A DNA stretch of 64,000 nucleotides from Orientallactaga sibirica (GCA_036365145.1 JAEOAD010000888.1:620001-684000), one strand, 5' to 3'; counted from the stretch's first letter, positions 20,086 to 32,371 are shown. Numbers and translations: made by a program. Notes: generated from the letters alone by a model not told the origin.

Positions 20086-20337
20086 TTTTTTTTAATCTTG
20101 GAGTCTCTCTCTCTTTTATTTTTTATTTTTATTTATTTATAAGAGAGAGAGAGAGAGAGAGAGAGAAAGAGGCAGATAGAGAGAGAATGGGTGTGCCAGA
20201 GCCTCTAGCCACTGCAAACAAACTCCAGACACACGTGCCCCCTTGTGCATGTGGCTTACATGGGTCCTGGGGAATTGAACTGAGGTCCTTAGGCTTCACA
20301 GGCAAGCACCTTAACTGCTAAGCCATTTCTCCAGCCC
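20086..20337 (-). mobile_element. tRNA-derived SINE with short 3' trailer
   Basis: Reverse element (20113-20337), with a trailer of about 20 bp between its tail and the T-run next to the left duplication. GGGGCTGATTTTT at 20346 is the right-hand copy of the target word. Confidence 0.85.
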
Positions 20338-20351
20338 CCCCCCCGGGGCTG

Positions 20352-20520
20352 ATTTTTTTTTTTTTTTTTTTTTTTTTGGTTTTGCAAGGTAGGGTCTCAC
20401 TCTGGTCCAGGCTGACCTGGAATTAACTATGTAGTCTCAGGGTGGCCTCGAACTCTCGGCGATCCTCCTACCTCTGCCTCCCGAGTGCTGGGATTAAAGG
20501 CGTGCGCCACCACACCCGGC
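20352..20520 (-). mobile_element. B1 SINE
   Basis: Near-consensus reverse B1 ('ggttttgcaaggtagggtct'). Third insertion into the same GCTGATTTTT target. Confidence 0.92.
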
Positions 20521-20529
20521 TTGATTTTT

Positions 20530-21070
20530 AAGTAATAAAATAATAGCTTTTTTTCTTTCTTTCGTTTCTTTCACCCCGTTAGGTTAAGCCTGATGGCACT
20601 GTGGAGGACTGCATCCCTATCCACTGCATTTTTCCTCAGCTCAGTTTGCTGAGTATTGTTTTGAGCATGAAGGAAACTAAAGACATGAGGCTTACTTGTG
20701 CCCTTGCCTGTTCATGTAGATGCTTGTTTCCCATACTTTTCACATGCGGATATCTCACATTGAGTCTCAGAATCCTGCTCACTTCTGGGCTTTACGCAGC
20801 TACCACCTGTTGACTGGAGTTGGCAGAAGACATAAAACCAATTTGCCATCTTGAGTCTATTCAAATGTGCATTTAAAGAACTAAAACTAAGTTATTAATG
20901 TTCCTCTGTGTCTTTCAATTAGAATTCCTTCTTTGTAACCACAATGATTTGAGCTTAAGCAGCTTGCCAGGTAAACTTTGCAGTTTTGGATGGGCTAGAT
21001 GGTTGTTAAAGTTGGCTCATTTCCTAGAATGATGTGGATTGACTGGGCCAATCTTGATAGGCTTTAAGAA
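20530..21070. other. Intron 1 stretch, nothing recognised
   Basis: No repeat or exon-like signal that I can support. Confidence 0.4.
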
Positions 21071-21107
21071 ATGTACATATGTATGCATATGTATATGTAT
21101 GTATGTA

Positions 21108-21179
<72 letters not shown>
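21071..21179. repeat. Compound ATGT/(GT)n/(AT)n microsatellite
   Basis: ATGT-like units (21071-21112) lead into a GT run (21113-21142) and an AT run (21143-21179). Likely highly polymorphic. GT and AT runs are prone to non-B DNA. Confidence 0.95.
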
Positions 21180-21182
<3 letters not shown>

Positions 21183-22718
21183 GCAACCTATGTCACTCTT
21201 GCCTCTTATCTATATGTACCACCCACCTCATCTCCTGGGACATTTGTCTTGAGTCTGGAGACATACTGCTCCTGACACCTAGTGGGTAGATTTCAAGTAT
21301 CCTGGTTCATGTAAGACAATGCAGGAATCCTCCAGCCCCCACTGTTGAACCCTACATATCAGTAGTGCAAAGGTTTTGAAAGTGGGAGGAACTTCTTGCA
21401 CCTCCTGGGCACATTCCCTTGCCTTGTAACTCTGTCCTCCCTGTGTTTGTGTATGTGTTTGCAGCAGCACTTGGGTAACACTTGGACTTGAGCCTGTGTT
21501 AGTCACTGTCTTAGTGAAACAGTGAAAGTAAGCAAATCATTGTGAAACCAGAATGCTCAGCATGGTGTTCTGAGGGGAGTCAGCTTATTGCTGTCACTTT
21601 ATGAGGAGCATGGGTGCTCCGGGCCTTACACGTGCTCTTTGATTTCTGGTACTTCATAGTACCAGAAAAAGAAATCAAAATATCAAAGCAGCAGTTTTGA
21701 AACCATGCTCCCAGAGAGTAACTTGAGTAGAGTGAGGTACCGACAAAGCAACTAGGGAGCTCCTTCGAAGTTTGCACTAAGAAAATGAGAGAATTTGCCC
21801 TCCCATATCCCCCTTGAATTTCAGTGCTTCATGGTAGTGTTTGTTTATTAGTGAGAGAGAAGACTCTGGGTGCAAAAGAACAAATGAGTATGAAACTCAG
21901 TCTGCTAGTCACTTACGGTTATTGATCTGTGCAGGAGCACTGATGTAGGCTGTAGTCCTGTGATATGCGCTTGCCCGACTTGTAATGAGGCTCTTTAGTA
22001 TATTGATATTTTGTCCCTCACAAAGTACCTTGACTACAGTGTCCCTCCTCCCTCAATGAATTTTGAAATGTTGGAAATAAAATGAAATTGTGTAAGTCAC
22101 ATTGAGATTAATGACAAACTTTAAGAGCAGCAGTTCCCATGTGTCCAGTGTTGTCACTTGAATCTTAGTTCCACATCTTTGAAGGGGGAAAGGGATGATG
22201 GGATCATGAAGTTTTGAACTTGTAAGAAGTGAGTAGCCCCCAATCTTGGATGGGGGAGGCATGGCTCCCTCACTGAACAGAAGCTGAGGCAGCAGAATCA
22301 TATTACCACTTACTTTCCCTTTGTGCACCCTGCTGTGCTGTGTGCATGCCACGGCCTAGGCCTTTTAGGCCTTATCAACACAACTGATGACATGACAGGT
22401 CTCAGTGTAGCACTGGAACAGCCCCTGGACATGCTTAGATGAACAGCGTTTTTTCCCTCTGAGATTGTGGTGCTGAGTGCAGTGAAAATAAGGTTGTCTG
22501 TACCACCTACCTTCATAGGTGTGCCAAGGCTCAGGTACTTTTGGAAATCTTTCTTCAAAACCAGTCCTTTCAGACTAAGTGCATGAGCTGACATATGCAG
22601 CTTCTTACTAAGTTTAGGAAGGGAATCAGAATGATATGACATCTTTGAAGAGGGCTTCTGGGGGGGGGGCAGAAATGCACAGGATGATTACAGCACTCTA
22701 TGTTTGTTGATGTTCTAG
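21180..22718. other. SINE-free intron 1 stretch
   Basis: About 1.5 kb with no SINE or L1 that I recognise. No coding signal was found. Confidence 0.4.
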
Positions 22719-23100
22719 TTCATCTTGTGTTGCTGTAATGATGCCACAGACCTGGTAGCTTACAAAGAAAAGGTTTATTTTTTACAGTTCTAGAAGCTGG
22801 GAAGCCCTAGGCTGAGGGACCCATATCTGGCCAGGGCCTTCATGCTTCATCACTCCATGGCAGAAGGTGGAAGGAGGAGAGAGAGAACACTTGACACTTC
22901 GAAGGGTAGATAGAGAAGGAGGGTGAACTCATAACTTACTCTTTTTTCAGGAACCCATGGCTGTGATAGTGACATTCATCTGTTCTTAGGACAAAATCCT
23001 CAAGACCTAATTACCTCTTCAGGGTCTCAGCACTTATACCGGGAGTAAATTTCCTGAGTAGGAGCGTTGGGGACATGTTCAAAACATCATCCTTAAAACC
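22719..23100 (+). repeat. Old interspersed repeat, family not assigned
   Basis: 'gttgctgtaatgatgccacagacctgg', 'ttacagttctagaagctggg', 'catggcagaaggtgg', 'aaatcctcaagacctaatta' and 'gttcaaaacatc' follow a widespread mammalian medium-reiterated repeat whose name I cannot give with certainty. Confidence 0.55.
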
Positions 23101-23227
23101 TGACTTACACAACTTCTACTGCTCAATTATTGTTTGTAAAGGTACTAGTTTAGGGTCAAGGTTGGGAATAGAGGATTTAAAATGAAGGTTATAGGTCAAA
23201 GTTCTTGCCCTTAGAAAAATATAAGGA

Positions 23228-23372
23228 AGCTGCTGGGCGTGATGGCACACACCTTTAATTCCAGCACATGGGACTTAGGAGGCAGAGATAGGAGGATCAC
23301 TGTGAATTTGAGGCCAGCCTGGGGGACTACATAGTGAATTCCAGGTCAGCCAGGCTAGAATGAGCCTACCTC

Positions 23373-23401
<29 letters not shown>
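23228..23401 (+). mobile_element. B1 SINE with A-tail
   Basis: Forward B1 'gctgctgggcgtgatggcac' with a tail of about 30 A. Confidence 0.92.
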
Positions 23402-23403
<2 letters not shown>

Positions 23404-25231
23404 GTATGTGTGTGTGTGTTTATGGTATTTTAAATTGATGGGAAGTTCAGAGAAGGGCAGCTTGTGAGCTAAAGTGTTGCAGTAGAAGATTCGCTTACTC
23501 GTATCACTCATTGTCAGCTGTTAAGCTTCTACAAACTGAAGTTCCTAGCTTCTTGCACTCCTAACATGCTGTGATAATTATTGGGTATGTAGTGTAGTAG
23601 GTGGGGTTTGGGAGCAAAATGAATGCAAAAGGCTCTGTTCTTAGAAAGACCTAGGGGGACATTTAAAAGTCTGACAAGTCTTGTTTATAACTTAGGAGGA
23701 AAGTGTGGGAGACAGGGCCTGATAGGAATGGAGTAGGACACACTGGGCCTTGTAGGCTAACATAACTGCTGAGGTTTTATTCTACAAGCAAAGGCTGGCT
23801 GCTGCTGGGTTTAAACAGTGTTCTGGCATGATTGTGTTCAAATGTGAAATGACTGTTCTGGGTGCTGAATAGTGAACAGAGAGGAAGCAGGGAGACCAGT
23901 GAGGAGGCTTTTGTGAGAGACCTGCTGAAAGTGGTAGAGGGAGGAGAATGGGAAGGAAATGGATTTGAGAGGATAGAGGGTGGCCTCGGCAGGATTTGCC
24001 ATTGGCTTTCTTTGGGGGAAGGAATTGATGTAGGAAAGAACTGAGGTAGTGAGAGTGTCAGAATACTCCTTGCCTCAGGGGTCGCTGGCACAGTGTCCTT
24101 GCAGAGAAGCAGTTTGGGGAAGTCATTTGTATTAAGTAGGACATTCAAATGTCTGGGATGATTCTGGATGAGGGTTCCCAGAGTGCAGGAGCTTGATACT
24201 GGGTGGACATGAACATTTGGGAGCCATCACCCATTTTAGCACCATCATTCTACAGATGGTACAGAAAACCCTGAGATGTGAATGAGTAGGATTTGAGGAT
24301 GACTAAGGCTTGGTTGCCTGAGATAATCTCAGGGTTGGCGTTCTCAGCTGTGGCACTGTTACAGGATGTGTAGCACAGGCTGCCTTTCCAGGAGTCATCC
24401 TGGTGCTTCTCTCCTCCCACCTCAGTCAGAACAACCAACATGTCTGCAGATAATATTGAATGCCCCCTGGGAGCCAGGATTGCCCTTGGTTCATAGCTAC
24501 TGCTTTGCAAAGTAGAGGAAACAAGTATGGATGGCTGGGGAGTGGACAGCGGGCAATTGTGGGTAGCTTTGAAAGTCTGTCCGCAAGTCGATCCTTGAAG
24601 CTGCCATCAGTAGTGATACAGTTGCAGCTCCCAAGTTTTGCAGAGACTGATTTGATGAGACCTTTAAACAATGGACTTGATGGTGAACACAAACAAATCA
24701 GATGGAAGAGGAGTAAACAGGGTGGACCATAGCAGGTGCAAAGTGAAGAGGAAAAGTGAATCCAAGAGACACATTTCTGGACATTGTGGCTTGGAGACTT
24801 GAAGGGATGGAGCGGTCAGGGGAGTTCTGAGGTCTCAGGCCTGCACAATGGGGAAATAATGGGGATGTCTGCTGGAAACAGCAGTTGGAAGGGAAAGATA
24901 GTGTTGGAGTACAGGCTGGTGAGTGAATCATCCATTGAATTCAGATATGAGAGGATGGGGGTCAGGGATAGACAGTTGGAACTGCAGAATGTTTTGGGGC
25001 TGTGTTCAAGCATAACCGCAGTCAGGACTGTACTTCATGCGTAGAAAGGTGAGAACCCACAGCCAGACACTTGGGGGAAACTAAAATTGAAAGGACCAGT
25101 TGAAGGCTGTGAAGGAGGAAAAGCAGGTGTCCATGACACCTATTACTGCACAGCCTGACTACCTCCTCTTAGCCCTGAGTATCATGTAGAGTGGCAGAAA
25201 GGCCAGTTCATACCTGCGAAGAATCAAATTG
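23402..25231. other. SINE-free intron 1 stretch
   Basis: About 1.8 kb, purine-rich in places. Phrases such as 'gggccttgtaggctaacat' hint at very old repeats, but none can be assigned. Confidence 0.4.
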
Positions 25232-25365
25232 AGCTGGGCATGGTGGTTCACACTTGTAGTCCTCTTAGTCAGGAGGCTGAGGCAGGAGGGTTGCTGTGAA
25301 TTCAAGATAGCCTAGAGTACAGTGGGTGAGTCCTTGTCTCAGAAACAATATAGAAAAAAGAAAAA
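25232..25365 (+). mobile_element. Old B1 SINE
   Basis: 'gctgggcatggtggttcaca' with 'aggaggctgaggcaggagg', closer to ancestral B1/7SL than the abundant local type. Confidence 0.8.
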
Positions 25366-26009
25366 GAATAAAATTCAGGTTGATATTTTACAGAACCAAT
25401 GTGAGAACAGAAAGTTATTGAGCATGTTTCATGCTCTGGTCCTGCAGTTACAAGGTGCCGGGAGTGTGAAGAGGGAGGAACTTCAGGGTCTTAAGGGAAG
25501 ACTGGTGAGTAGAGGAATATTGCAGTAGGGTAGCTTGAGTGCTGTGGCAGAGTTACATACAGAAGCATGGGCAAACTTTGGTGAACATCGCTGATAGAGG
25601 AGTGAATGGTGGACTGAAGAGACAGTACCTGAACTGTGTACCGAAAGATCCATTAGGAACCATTTGGGTGTACGAGGGAAGGTGGGACCATCCTTTCCAG
25701 TATAGAGTTGGAACTTCAAACAATGTGGCTTATTCAGAAAATGTCAACGTCTCGTGCATTTGTAGCAGAAGGGTAGAATGGTGGTTTTGGTAGGTGTGTG
25801 ACGAGGAGGCTCACTGAGTGATGGTTTGGACAGGACTGGGGCTGGGAGTCCTTGTGTCCGATTGTAGCATCCACCAAAGAATTTTAGACAAATGTTAGGA
25901 TTGTCTTTTTCTCTTAGTTATTTTTAAAAGAATGATCACTCAAAAGCTTGGGACATTGAGAGTGGATATAATGATGATTGAGAGGGCAGGGGCAGACCCA
26001 GGCTCAGGG

Positions 26010-26130
26010 AGAACCTCCTTCCTTCCTCCCTCCCTCCCTCCCTCCCTCCCTCCCTCCCTCCTTCCTTCCCTTCCTCCCTCCCTTTCTCTCTGTTTCTGTC
26101 TCTCTCCCTCTTTTTCCTTTTTTCTTTTCG
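26010..26130. repeat. (CCCT)n/CT-rich tract
   Basis: CTTCCTTCCTCC units pass into a pure CTCC run and then CT/TTC-rich DNA. This strong pyrimidine/purine asymmetry explains the Ser/Pro- or Gly/Arg-rich ORFs on both strands. Confidence 0.95.
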
Positions 26131-26344
26131 TTCTTCTTTTGCTTCTTTGGAAGTGGCCACATTTGTGAAATTGAGGCAATCTGGATTTTTCAAACATGAT
26201 AAATTCTGTGTCAAGCATATTTGAAATTTCATGGTCCCTGATACATGATCCATCTAGGGTAGAATTTTGGCTACTTCTATTGTATTGCTGAATATCCTTT
26301 GGGTTGTAAACCCCCAAATCTGATGTATTAAAAGGATGACTTTG

Positions 26345-26465
26345 CAGAGATGGAGGTGGTACTGCCCACTTGTGATCTCAGCACTCAGAAGGTGGAGACA
26401 GGAAGATTGCAAGTTTGAGGCCAGCCTGGAGCTACCCAGCAAGATCTTTTCTCAAAACAACTACC
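26345..26465 (+). mobile_element. Old B1 SINE
   Basis: 'gtgatctcagcactcagaag' and 'tttgaggccagcctggagc' mark a diverged forward B1. Confidence 0.7.
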
Positions 26466-26719
26466 CCTTTCTCGAACAAAACAAAACCCTCCAAAGCAAA
26501 ATCTTTCTACCTAACAACTCAAATCAGCACTAAATCTTATTCTTATTTGACCTGTTCAGTGTGATAATAATGTCTGTGTTCTAACTCTTTCTTGGAAGTG
26601 CCATCAATTTATTTATGTGTTTGCTGCTGCTGCTGCTCTTCTTCCTCCTCTCTCCACCCCCATCCCCCTTCTCTTCCTCCTCCTGTACTGGGAGCCAGAC
26701 AAGCCTGCTTTCTAGTCCT

Positions 26720-26885
26720 GCTGCACCACTTATGTTGGGACCTTGGACACTTGCCTCTCTGCACTTCTTCATCTGCAAAGTGGAGATAAGAGCCTGTCCA
26801 CTTCATAAGTGTGTTTTGGAAATAAGGGATAAAAGACCTTGACAGAGGGTCTGGAACACTGTTAGTGCTCAGCGAGTGTTAACTG
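26720..26885 (+). mobile_element. MIR element
   Basis: 'gggaccttggacacttgcct', 'cttcttcatctgcaaagtgg', 'ataaaagaccttgacagagg', 'ctcagcgagtgtta' follow MIR nearly end to end. Confidence 0.75.
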
Positions 26886-26999
26886 ATGTTAATTTTGTCA
26901 CCAGAAGGCTTCTGTAGAATTGGAAGGTATGTTTCTGTGTCATTGGTTCTGTTGGTTCCGAATGGTGTTTATTTTTCTTTTTCATGCTATTCTCTAGAT

Positions 27000-27000
<1 letters not shown>

Positions 27001-27033
<33 letters not shown>

Positions 27034-27220
27034 ACACTTACAAGGAGAAAGACAGAGAGAACGAGCATGGACGTGCCAGGGTCTCTTGCCAATGCAAATG
27101 AATTGTAGATGCATTGCCACTTTGTGCTTCTGGCTTTATGTGGGTACTGGGGAATTGAACCCAGGCCATCAGGCTTTGCAAGCAAGTGCCTTTAACTGCT
27201 GAGCCATCTCTTCAGCCCCA
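27001..27220 (-). mobile_element. tRNA-derived SINE with (CA)n
   Basis: A CA run (27001-27030) sits in the tail of a reverse SINE ending 'tgagccatctcttcagcccc'. Confidence 0.88.
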
Positions 27221-27225
27221 TGCTA

Positions 27226-27379
27226 TTTTTTTTTTTTTTTTTTGAGGTAGGGTCTCACTCTGGCCCAGGCTGACCTGGAATTCACTATGTAGTCTCAGGG
27301 TGGCCTCAAACTCTCCGCAATCCTCCTACCTCTGCTTCCTGAGTGCTGGGATTAAAGGTGTGCACCACCACACCCAGCT
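27226..27379 (-). mobile_element. B1 SINE
   Basis: Full reverse B1 behind a 20-T run. The word 'catgctattttt/catgctattctttg' flanks it. Confidence 0.92.
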
Positions 27380-27443
27380 CTCCATGCTATTCTTTGATAG
27401 GTTTCTAAGCTCAAGATATTTTGCCAAGTTTCAAGAAAAGACG

Positions 27444-27639
27444 GGCTGGAGGGATAGCTTAGCGGTTAAAGTATTTGCCTGCAAAGTCAAAGGACCCAGG
27501 TTCAATTCCCCAGGACCCATTGTTAACCAGATGCACAAGGGGCGCACGCATCTGGAGTTCGTTTGCAGTGGCCGGAGGCCCTGGCGTGTCCATTCTCTCT
27601 CTCCCTCTTTCTCTGTTAAATAAATCAATAAATAAAGAG
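27444..27639 (+). mobile_element. tRNA-derived SINE with 8-bp duplication
   Basis: Forward element between GAAAAGAC copies at 27436-27443 and 27640-27647. Confidence 0.92.
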
Positions 27640-27965
27640 AAAAGACAATCCTGTGTGAATTTTAATGTTAAATAATATATGTTAGTTTGGCACAGATAAC
27701 CCTGTATATTGAATGCTTGCCTGCCACTAATAAAATCTATAGCCTTCAATATGACATAAATAGTGTTACAGTGAGAAAGTCTGAATGGACTGAGGAAGAA
27801 ATGGAGTTATTAAAGAACTGCCTGTTCCCCCAGAAGATAACAGGATTGGGTTTATTTATTCATACATTCATCCTAGAATCAAACAATCCCTCTGCTGGAT
27901 GAATTATTTAAAATAATTCACTGTCAGAGGCAAGAGGATTCAGGTTCCCAGTCCCATGGTTTTTC

Positions 27966-28277
27966 TTGCCTAGTTTCTTTTTTTAAAATTAAAATAATTT
28001 ATTTCTACTATCTAGTACAGGTAATATACTAAGGAAAGCTAAGATATGAACATGGCATTACATAATTTTTTTGGATGAAATTTGAAACAAGATGACAGCA
28101 TGAGAAATCTAAATTCTGAACACAAAAGCTTAATATCTGTCCTTTCACAACTTCAAAGAATACACTACATAATAAATTCTAACAGACTCAAATTCAACAA
28201 CTACCATTTACCACGTGAATGAACCAATTGGGCAGCAATTATATATATATATTTAAACTTTTTTTGCCTAGTTTCTT
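27966..28277 (-). pseudogene. Retrocopied mRNA 3' end (3' UTR fragment)
   Basis: TTGCCTAGTTTCTT occurs at 27966-27979 and 28264-28277. The 284 bp between is not a SINE or L1. On the minus strand it ends in 'agaaataaattattttaatt' followed by an A-rich stretch, so a canonical AATAAA lies about 20 nt before a poly-A-like end. This is the form of a 5'-truncated processed retrocopy of an mRNA 3' UTR. The parent gene is not recognised and no coding part is present. Confidence 0.7.
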
Positions 28278-29728
28278 GCATCAGCGATTATGTCATTTGG
28301 CACTGAGCTCCTCGTCTGGTTTGTGGGATGTGCACACTGGTGGTTAATGTGAACTGAGAGGGCCACAGCCAAGGACAGCAGGTGTGTTGATGGTGGATTT
28401 GGGTCAGACCCCACCTGAGGAGTGGAGAAATTAGACAATGAGTTGCAGGCCTCATTGACGGACAGTGAAATCACGTAGAGTGAGTTCTGTGCAGAGTTCC
28501 TGTCCCTGTATGGTAAGCTGTTCTGAGTGAGGTGAGCAGTCTCATGCCCATCACAGATCAGCTTGGACTCAGTTCCTTTCTTTTCCTTGTCTCATGCCCC
28601 TTACTTGACTTTCAAGCATTATGGAGTGTGTACTAGGAGCAGAATTGACCATATGTGACAGCTTTATGGGTGTGTAAGAATGAAAGATGAGATGGAAAGA
28701 CCATTGGGGGTTCTTGAAACAGGGTGACACTCTTCAAGATTGGGCAACCGAAGTGCAAATGGTTTGGAGGTGGTAGTAAGTTCAGTTTTGGATATATCAT
28801 ACAGTATTTGAAGGTTGTATTTGTTGAGTGCTGCTTTTCAAGGTGCCTTTGCAAGGTGACTCAGGTACCAAGGAGCTGATGTGGTCTGAGCATGGGAACA
28901 TCTTTAATAGAAGGACTAACGTGGATGCTACCTGTACTTGTTTTATGATTTCCTTTGTATGCTCAAAGTTTGTATTCTGACTCTGCCACTTTCTTTTGAT
29001 AGTGGGTGGTAGGATGGATTTTTCCTGTCCCATTTATACCTTTGTCACAATGACACTACTAAATGGAACAGTGTTCTCTGTTTGTGTAGTTCCCCACAGC
29101 TGTTTCCTATAGTAAAAACTCTGGAAAACAATGACCTCATAGTTTCCACACAAAAAATACAAACCCTTTTATATATATAGTAGAATAGAAAGCATTCAAA
29201 ATTGGGTGATTTAAAGTTCTGTCTTGTGTTACTTCCTTCAGAAATGTGCTTGTTTGCTGTACTAATTATTTGTTCCTTGGCCCTTCTTCAAATGACCTTT
29301 TTTGTCTCACAAACATTTTGCAGCAAGCACATGGGCTTCTAGTCTCCTTCATTGGGCTGTGATTGTTTGCTGTCTGTGGAAGCCATTGTCTGTGCCCTGG
29401 TAGTTCCTAGAGGAACTGGGCAGTCACTGAACATCTGCTGCTGCTTCCCGCTGGTCAGGCTTGGATGGCTGCAAGCAGTGTTTCCATAAACAAACAGTTC
29501 ACACTTAGAAGATTCCCTGGGGCTGGTCAGACAACGCCTTTGTTAGTATCTGCTCTAAAAAGAACTTTGAAGCTTATCACCAGATGAGATCAGTACAGTT
29601 TTTGACTTTAACTCTTAGCATTCTTCTAATTTTTAAAGCAGAATCACTTGCTTTTTGGAATTAGTAATCATGAGAATATTACTTTGTGTGTGCAGAGATA
29701 CATTATTTACAAAATGATTGCATATGCA
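28278..29728. other. SINE-poor intron 1 stretch
   Basis: About 1.4 kb without recognisable repeats or exons. Confidence 0.4.
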
Positions 29729-29985
29729 ATTTTTTTTTTCTGAGGTAGGGTCTCACTGTAGCCCAGGCTGGCCTGGAACTCACAGTGATCCTCTTACCTC
29801 TGCCTCCCCAGTGCTGGGCTCAAAGGTGGGCTCCACCATACCCAGACTAAAACTACTCCCCACCCCCAGGTAGGGTCTCACTCTAGCCCAGGTTAACCTG
29901 GATCTCACTTTGTGGTCCCAGGCTAACCGTGAACTCATAGTGATCCTTCTACTTTTGTCTCCATGCCACCACACCTGCCCAGCTG
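29729..29985 (-). mobile_element. Two adjacent degenerate B1 SINEs
   Basis: Reverse B1 copies at 29729-29844 and 29867-29985, both shortened and diverged. Confidence 0.85.
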
Positions 29986-30935
29986 CATATGCACTTTTAA
30001 ACCTTCACAGCAGCCCTTGTTATTACTCCACTGTTAAATGTTGTATATTGGGATTCTGTGCTAGTAAACAATAGAATAGGATTGCAGTCCATGTCGTTTT
30101 TGTGAGCTTTACATGAGAAGGTGTAAGGAAAGGGTTATTGGAGAATGATGGCTGGTGATAATGCAGGCGCTTGAGTACCTTCCACTACCCCCCAAATGAC
30201 CAAAGCCCAGAAGAGAAGGCAAGGTGATGGTACAGCTCCTTGCACCTGTATGGTCGGTAGGGTTCTTGGACATCAAATGCCTTCCTTTCATTGCATCATT
30301 TGATGGGTGGCCTGCTCATTTTAGTCTTGTAGACATCTAGTGACCATGCAGGCTTCCATATTTCATCTCTCCTAGTGTTGCATTGGTTCTAGCAGGCAGA
30401 GTGATTACATATGTAAATATACTAGAACATACGGCATCTACTCCAGGATACAGACTACATGATGATTTTTAAAATTACAGTAGCAATTGAGTAAAATCCT
30501 GAATTTGCATTTGGGTACAATGCAATTTGCAATTTGGATTAGATGAGAAGGGCCCTAGGTGTGTCATTGGCATGGCACTTAGGCTGATACAGCTACCAAA
30601 AATGTGGACAATTTTCTTCTACTTTCAAGTGTCATGATTGGGAGAGGGAATAGCGCTGTTCCAGTCAGACCACACCTAAGATGTCATGTCTCATTATGGA
30701 TGCCTAGGGCATTGTGTAATTTGGTGCTGGGCAGAAGAGAGGGCATGGCTTGGGAGGGGTGTTTTCAGTAGGAATGGGGAGTCACTTGGAGAGTAACTCT
30801 CTGCACATAATCCCAGCTCCTCTAGCACTCACCTTTGTTGTGTCTCAGTCACACACAGTTGCCTTCTAGCTCTTCTCTGTGCATCTAAACTCTGTCACTT
30901 CTGGTTTCTAGGTTAGGCTTCTTAAAGATTACTGA
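29986..30935. other. Intron 1 stretch, nothing recognised
   Basis: No repeat or coding signal that I can support. Confidence 0.4.
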
Positions 30936-31342
30936 TAATTACATTGCTTTTCTTTTCTTTTCTTTTTTTTTTCTGTCGGGCAGACAGTCAGGAAAGAGAT
31001 TTAGGATGTATAGTGAAAGGTCACATGCACTCAGGTGGACACACTCATAGTAAGGAAGATACACGGAAAGAAGTGTGACATCACCCAGCATCTCAGATGA
31101 CTGGCTCTGTATCTTTAAAAACATTTTTTGTTTATTTTATTGAGAGCGACAGAGAAAGATGCAGAGAGAGAGAGAATGGGCGCACCAGGGCCTCCAGCCA
31201 CTGCAAATGAACTCCAGATGCGTGCACCATTTTGTGCATCTGGCTAACATGGGTACTGGGGAATCGAGCCTCTAACTCGGATCTTTAGGCTTCACAGGCA
31301 AGCCCTTAACCGCTAAGCCATCTCTCCAGCCCTAATTACATT
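30936..31342 (-). mobile_element. tRNA-derived SINE with 3' transduced segment
   Basis: Perfect TAATTACATT copies lie at 30936-30945 and 31333-31342. The right copy abuts the SINE 5' end (ctctccagccc) and the left one abuts a T-rich tract (about 30946-30973). Between tract and SINE (31117-31332) are about 147 bp (30970-31116) of non-SINE DNA. Read on the minus strand: SINE, unique sequence, poly-A, all within one duplication. This fits co-mobilised downstream flank. Confidence 0.75.
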
Positions 31343-31929
31343 TCTTGTCAGAAATTGCTATTGCCTTGCAATTTTGCCAGCTAGTCATCTTTATATTAAC
31401 CCATTGTAGTAAGAAACTTCTGCGCCAGTCTGTGGTTACATCCAGTAGCTCTGCTGTGGGGCTTCCTATAGTCTGACTTGTATTACTGCAGCTGGAGTTG
31501 AAATAGTTACTGCCCTTGCTTCTCCTGTCAGAAGATATTAAGTCTAGAGTTTAATGAGATTCAGGCTTGAGGGGTTTTCTCCCTTGTTTGGGTAATGCCT
31601 GGCTGTGCCTCTTGAATTATCAGCAGTCATTGGAGATGATCCCTTGATCCATTAATTCATTAAAGGCTGAAAGAAATGATGACATCATAATTCTGACATT
31701 CATTCACTATTGCTGCTCTGTAGCACTTACACAGGTACTCGCCCTCTTCCATCTTCAGTGTTTTTAGTTACCCTAAAGTAAATCTCATGAAAGGTAAATA
31801 GCTTGATCTTTCCCTCTTTATTTTTCAGTTTTCAAAATAATTACTTAATTTCCCAATGTGGTTAGTTTTTGTAACCTTATGAACTCATGGGCTTAAGCTA
31901 TTTTCACTCAGTCATAATTATTAACCTTT

Positions 31930-32028
31930 TATTTTATGAGAAAAGTTCTCACTGTGTTCATAGGCTCAAGTGGTCCTTCTGTCTCAAGCTCCCAGGTGCT
32001 GGGACCTGTGCCACTTCACTTGGCTATG
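31930..32028 (-). mobile_element. Old B1 fragment
   Basis: 'gtctcaagctcccaggtgctggga' and a final 'tgtgccacttcacttggc' mark a diverged reverse B1. Confidence 0.6.
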
Positions 32029-32201
32029 TTAGCTATTTTGATATTTAAATTTTGGGCCATTTTTGGCCAGTGGAACAGGTTGGTTTCCAAGTCCTTTAAA
32101 CACAATACGAGTTAAAGGAAGCTGGAATACTCTAGGTTTCTTGAGCTGTTCCTTGTACGAGATCTAGAATCAATCCTTTTTTATTAAAAAAATTAAGTAA
32201 G

Positions 32202-32368
32202 TCGGGTGTGGTGGTGCACTCCTTTAATCCCAGCATTTGGGAGGCAAGGGGAAGGAGGATCGCTGTGAGTTCGAGGCCACCTTGAGACTACATAGTGCAT
32301 TCCAGGTCAGCCTGAGCTAGAGTGACACCCTACCTTGAAAAACCAAAAACAAAGAAAAATAAATAAAA
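32202..32368 (+). mobile_element. B1 SINE
   Basis: Near-consensus forward B1 'gtcgggtgtggtggtgcact'. Confidence 0.92.
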
Positions 32369-32371
32369 ATT

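Noticed and set aside
25932..26317. Overlapping ORFs rich in Pro/Ser/Leu or Arg/Glu/Gly
   Set aside because: They are translations of the CCCT/CT simple repeat at 26010-26130 on both strands.
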